6,632 nucleotides of DNA from Armatimonadota bacterium (GTDB lineage Bacteria > Armatimonadota > SYMT01): positions 1 through 6,632 of the forward strand of contig JAJFMS010000193.1 of assembly GCA_020696885.1 (NCBI GenBank), read 5' to 3'. Below are positions 5,388 to 6,632 of the stretch, one piece after another (within the stretch, counting starts at the first letter, position 1; every line of letters starts with the position of its first letter). The position numbers and the translations under genes were made by a program. The notes under the pieces were generated by a model, which was not told the DNA's origin, searched no databases, and saw nothing but the letters and a program-made list of their open reading frames with translations.

Positions 5388-5906
5388 GTGAAACAAATGG
5401 CCCTTGAGAGCCGGGTCTTCAACGTGGACGCCCTCTGGCGTGTCGAGCGAATGTATCGTCAGCGTCTCACGGATGAACCGGGAGACATGGTTGCCCGGGT
5501 AAGCCTGGCCTGGTGCCTCTTTCTCCAGGCGCTGCACCGGGCGGGAGAAGAGAACGCCCTGACCGGAATCGACAGCGCCCTGGAAGAGGCGGGCATCCCG
5601 ATCACCGAGATGCTCGAACTAGGCGAGGATGATGGCGAGGAAGGCCGTGCGGCCGATCGCCTGTTGGAAGACTGCTTGCGGCAGACCGTCACCGTACTTC
5701 AGCTCAGCCCCGACCCCCGGGACCGGACCGACGTGGAGCGCCTCCAGGCGCTCATCCGCCTCTCCGGCGGGGAAGCGGCCATCGCGGACGCCGAGGATCA
5801 GTCTCGCCAGATCCTGGTGCAATTGACCCGGGAGATGCTGAACGAGGGCGCGGCGTCTAATCGATACCGCCGGGTGGATGGCCGCCGGCGGCAGAGCCCC
5901 TCGTAG
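5388..5906 (+). CDS. Hypothetical helical, TPR-like protein
   Basis: This 172-residue soluble protein is not one I can name. GTG 5388 has GAGGT (5377-5381) six bases upstream. ATG 5397 is an alternative with poorer spacing. Residues 15-55 (from LWRVERMYRQRL through VARVSLAWCLFLQALHRAG) have the length and the small/aromatic spacing of a TPR-like helical hairpin, with DEPGD at the turn. A strongly acidic stretch (77-95, GEDDGEEG within it) follows. Two more helices come next (about 89-107 and 114-126), then another (129-153) and a basic tail (159-169). There is no signal peptide or membrane span. The tandem position 68 bp after the glycosyltransferase suggests a possible accessory role there, but this is only proximity. 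The gene ends 18 bp before the large palindrome at 5924. Confidence 0.72.
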   Translation: MKQMALESRVFNVDALWRVERMYRQRLTDEPGDMVARVSLAWCLFLQALHRAGEENALTGIDSALEEAGIPITEMLELGEDDGEEGRAADRLLEDCLRQTVTVLQLSPDPRDRTDVERLQALIRLSGGEAAIADAEDQSRQILVQLTREMLNEGAASNRYRRVDGRRRQSPS

Positions 5907-5923
5907 GCGGGTTCGAGGAGAGT

Positions 5924-6035
5924 TTTAGACAGGATTACAGGATTGAATAGGACGGGGAAGGTGCGGAGGAAGACCGTCGCTGCGGTGCTTCTACCGACCT
6001 GTCTCATCCTATTCAATCCTGTAATCCTGTCTAAA
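5924..6035. repeat. Perfect 29-bp inverted repeat with 54-nt loop between convergent genes
   Basis: The left arm (5924-5952, starting TTTAGACAGG and ending GAATAGGA) and the right arm (6007-6035, starting TCCTATTC and ending CCTGTCTAAA) are exact reverse complements over 29 bp. Within each arm an 8-mer, ACAGGATT or its complement, is tandemly doubled (5929-5944). The arms are AT-richer than the loop, which is about 60% GC. The element fills most of the 151-bp gap between the plus-strand gene ending at 5906 and the minus-strand reductase gene ending at 6058. It could form one long hairpin in transcripts from either side, which suits a bidirectional transcript-end structure. From general recollection, ATCCTGT/ACAGGAT-rich repeats are dispersed between genes in several environmental phyla. 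Confidence 0.85.
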
Positions 6036-6057
6036 CGTCCCGACCTTTCTCCGGGGG

Positions 6058-6632
6058 CTAGCTGCTCATGTCCATGCCGCCGTTCGGGTGCAGGCATTGG
6101 CCCATCATGTACGAGGCGTCACTGGACGCGAGGAAGACGTAGCACGGCGCCATCTCACACGGCTGGCCGGCTCGCTTCATGGGGGTGTCCGCACCGTACT
6201 GCTTGATGTCCTCCGCCGGGAATGATGCCGGGATGAGTGGGGTCCAGATCGGTCCGGGGGCCACGGCGTTCACCCGAATGCCTCGCTCGATGAGCTCCTT
6301 GGCCAGGCCCCGGGTAAAGGTGAGGATCGCGCCTTTGGTGGAGGCGTAGTCCATCAGCTTGGCCTGCGGCGTGTTCGCCTCCACGGACGTGGTGTTGACC
6401 ACCGCTCCGCCTGGCGGTAAGTGGGGCAGCGCCGCCTGCGCCATGAAGATATAGCCGAAAATGTTGGTGCGGAAGACTTTCGTCACCTGCTCCTCGGTGA
6501 TCTTCTCCAGGCCCTCGTTGAGATACTGCTGGGCGGCGTTGTTCACCAGGATGTCCAGCCGGCCGAAGTGCTCCACCACCTGCCGCACCGCATCGAAGCA
6601 GAACTTCCGGCTCCCCACGTCGCCGGCAATCG
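6058..6632 (-). CDS. Short-chain dehydrogenase/reductase (SDR), N-terminus outside the window
   Basis: This is an NAD(P)(H)-dependent oxidoreductase of the classical SDR type; the substrate is unknown. The frame stays open through the right edge (IAGDVGSRKFC just inside it), so GTG at 6618 is internal and the gene is partial. About 190 residues are visible. Numbering from the first visible residue, they show LDILVNNAA (25-33), the active-site Asn region FRTNIFG (53-59), the catalytic Ser in NTTSVE (S82) and YASTK (Y95, K99). The cofactor-loop motif PGPIWTPL (125-132) and the C-terminal GQCLHPNGG follow. The missing part, probably about 90-100 residues, would hold the Gly-rich Rossmann motif. 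The spelling NNAAQQY and the HPNGG ending resemble the YghA/YdaD-like group of SDRs, usually about 285-300 residues long. It converges on the 5388-5906 gene, with the 29-bp palindrome between them. Confidence 0.94.
   Translation of the reverse strand, partial: IAGDVGSRKFCFDAVRQVVEHFGRLDILVNNAAQQYLNEGLEKITEEQVTKVFRTNIFGYIFMAQAALPHLPPGGAVVNTTSVEANTPQAKLMDYASTKGAILTFTRGLAKELIERGIRVNAVAPGPIWTPLIPASFPAEDIKQYGADTPMKRAGQPCEMAPCYVFLASSDASYMMGQCLHPNGGMDMSS

Noticed and set aside
6616..6618. GTG as the start of the reductase gene
   Set aside because: The frame continues upstream with family-like sequence (IAGD), and the cofactor-binding N-terminus would be missing. The gene is truncated by the window instead.

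Overview
This is a GC-rich bacterial chromosomal window. It carries six complete protein genes, one gene cut by the right edge, and an unusual amount of structured intergenic repeat DNA. The best taxonomic clue is the prepilin-like protein at 486-1316 (-). Its N-terminus (class III-type leader, then [18 protein letters not shown]) is the style greatly expanded in Armatimonadota and, somewhat differently, in Planctomycetota. I lean to Armatimonadota, or an uncultured relative, but this is inference from one protein family.

Layout: 1-485 has no credible gene. It holds a mosaic of G-rich blocks with G-quadruplex spelling, GC-rich hairpin cores and 7-bp tandem repeats of the GTGGTTA/GTGGCTG type. 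The heptads run right up to the stop codon of a DUF1559/type IV pilin-like secreted protein (486-1316, minus strand, GTG start with a strong Shine-Dalgarno). A 207-bp divergent intergenic region with an AT-rich core leads to an unrecognised small helical protein (1524-2030, +). Next come a c-di-GMP phosphodiesterase-type EAL protein (2173-3240, +), a 281-bp gap with two inverted repeats, a pentapeptide-repeat protein (3522-4028, +), a membrane glycosyltransferase of family GT2 (4168-5319, +) and an unrecognised TPR-like helical protein (5388-5906, +). A 151-bp convergent gap holds a perfect 29-bp inverted repeat around a 54-nt loop. Beyond it, a short-chain dehydrogenase/reductase (6058 to beyond 6632, -) lacks its N-terminus because the window ends.

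How the genes work together: five consecutive plus-strand genes lie at 1524-5906, but the gaps (142, 281, 139 and 68 bp) argue against one tight operon. Only the glycosyltransferase and the 5388 gene look close enough to be plausibly co-transcribed. An EAL phosphodiesterase near a polysaccharide-type glycosyltransferase is suggestive of c-di-GMP-linked surface polysaccharide control, but nothing in the sequence proves the link.

I do not see a defence system, CRISPR array, transposase, tRNA or rRNA. The most noteworthy content is non-coding: the repeat mosaic at the left, where copies differ in ways that keep G-runs and a stem intact; the heptad tracts bracketing the prepilin gene in inverted orientation; and the large palindrome between the convergent genes.
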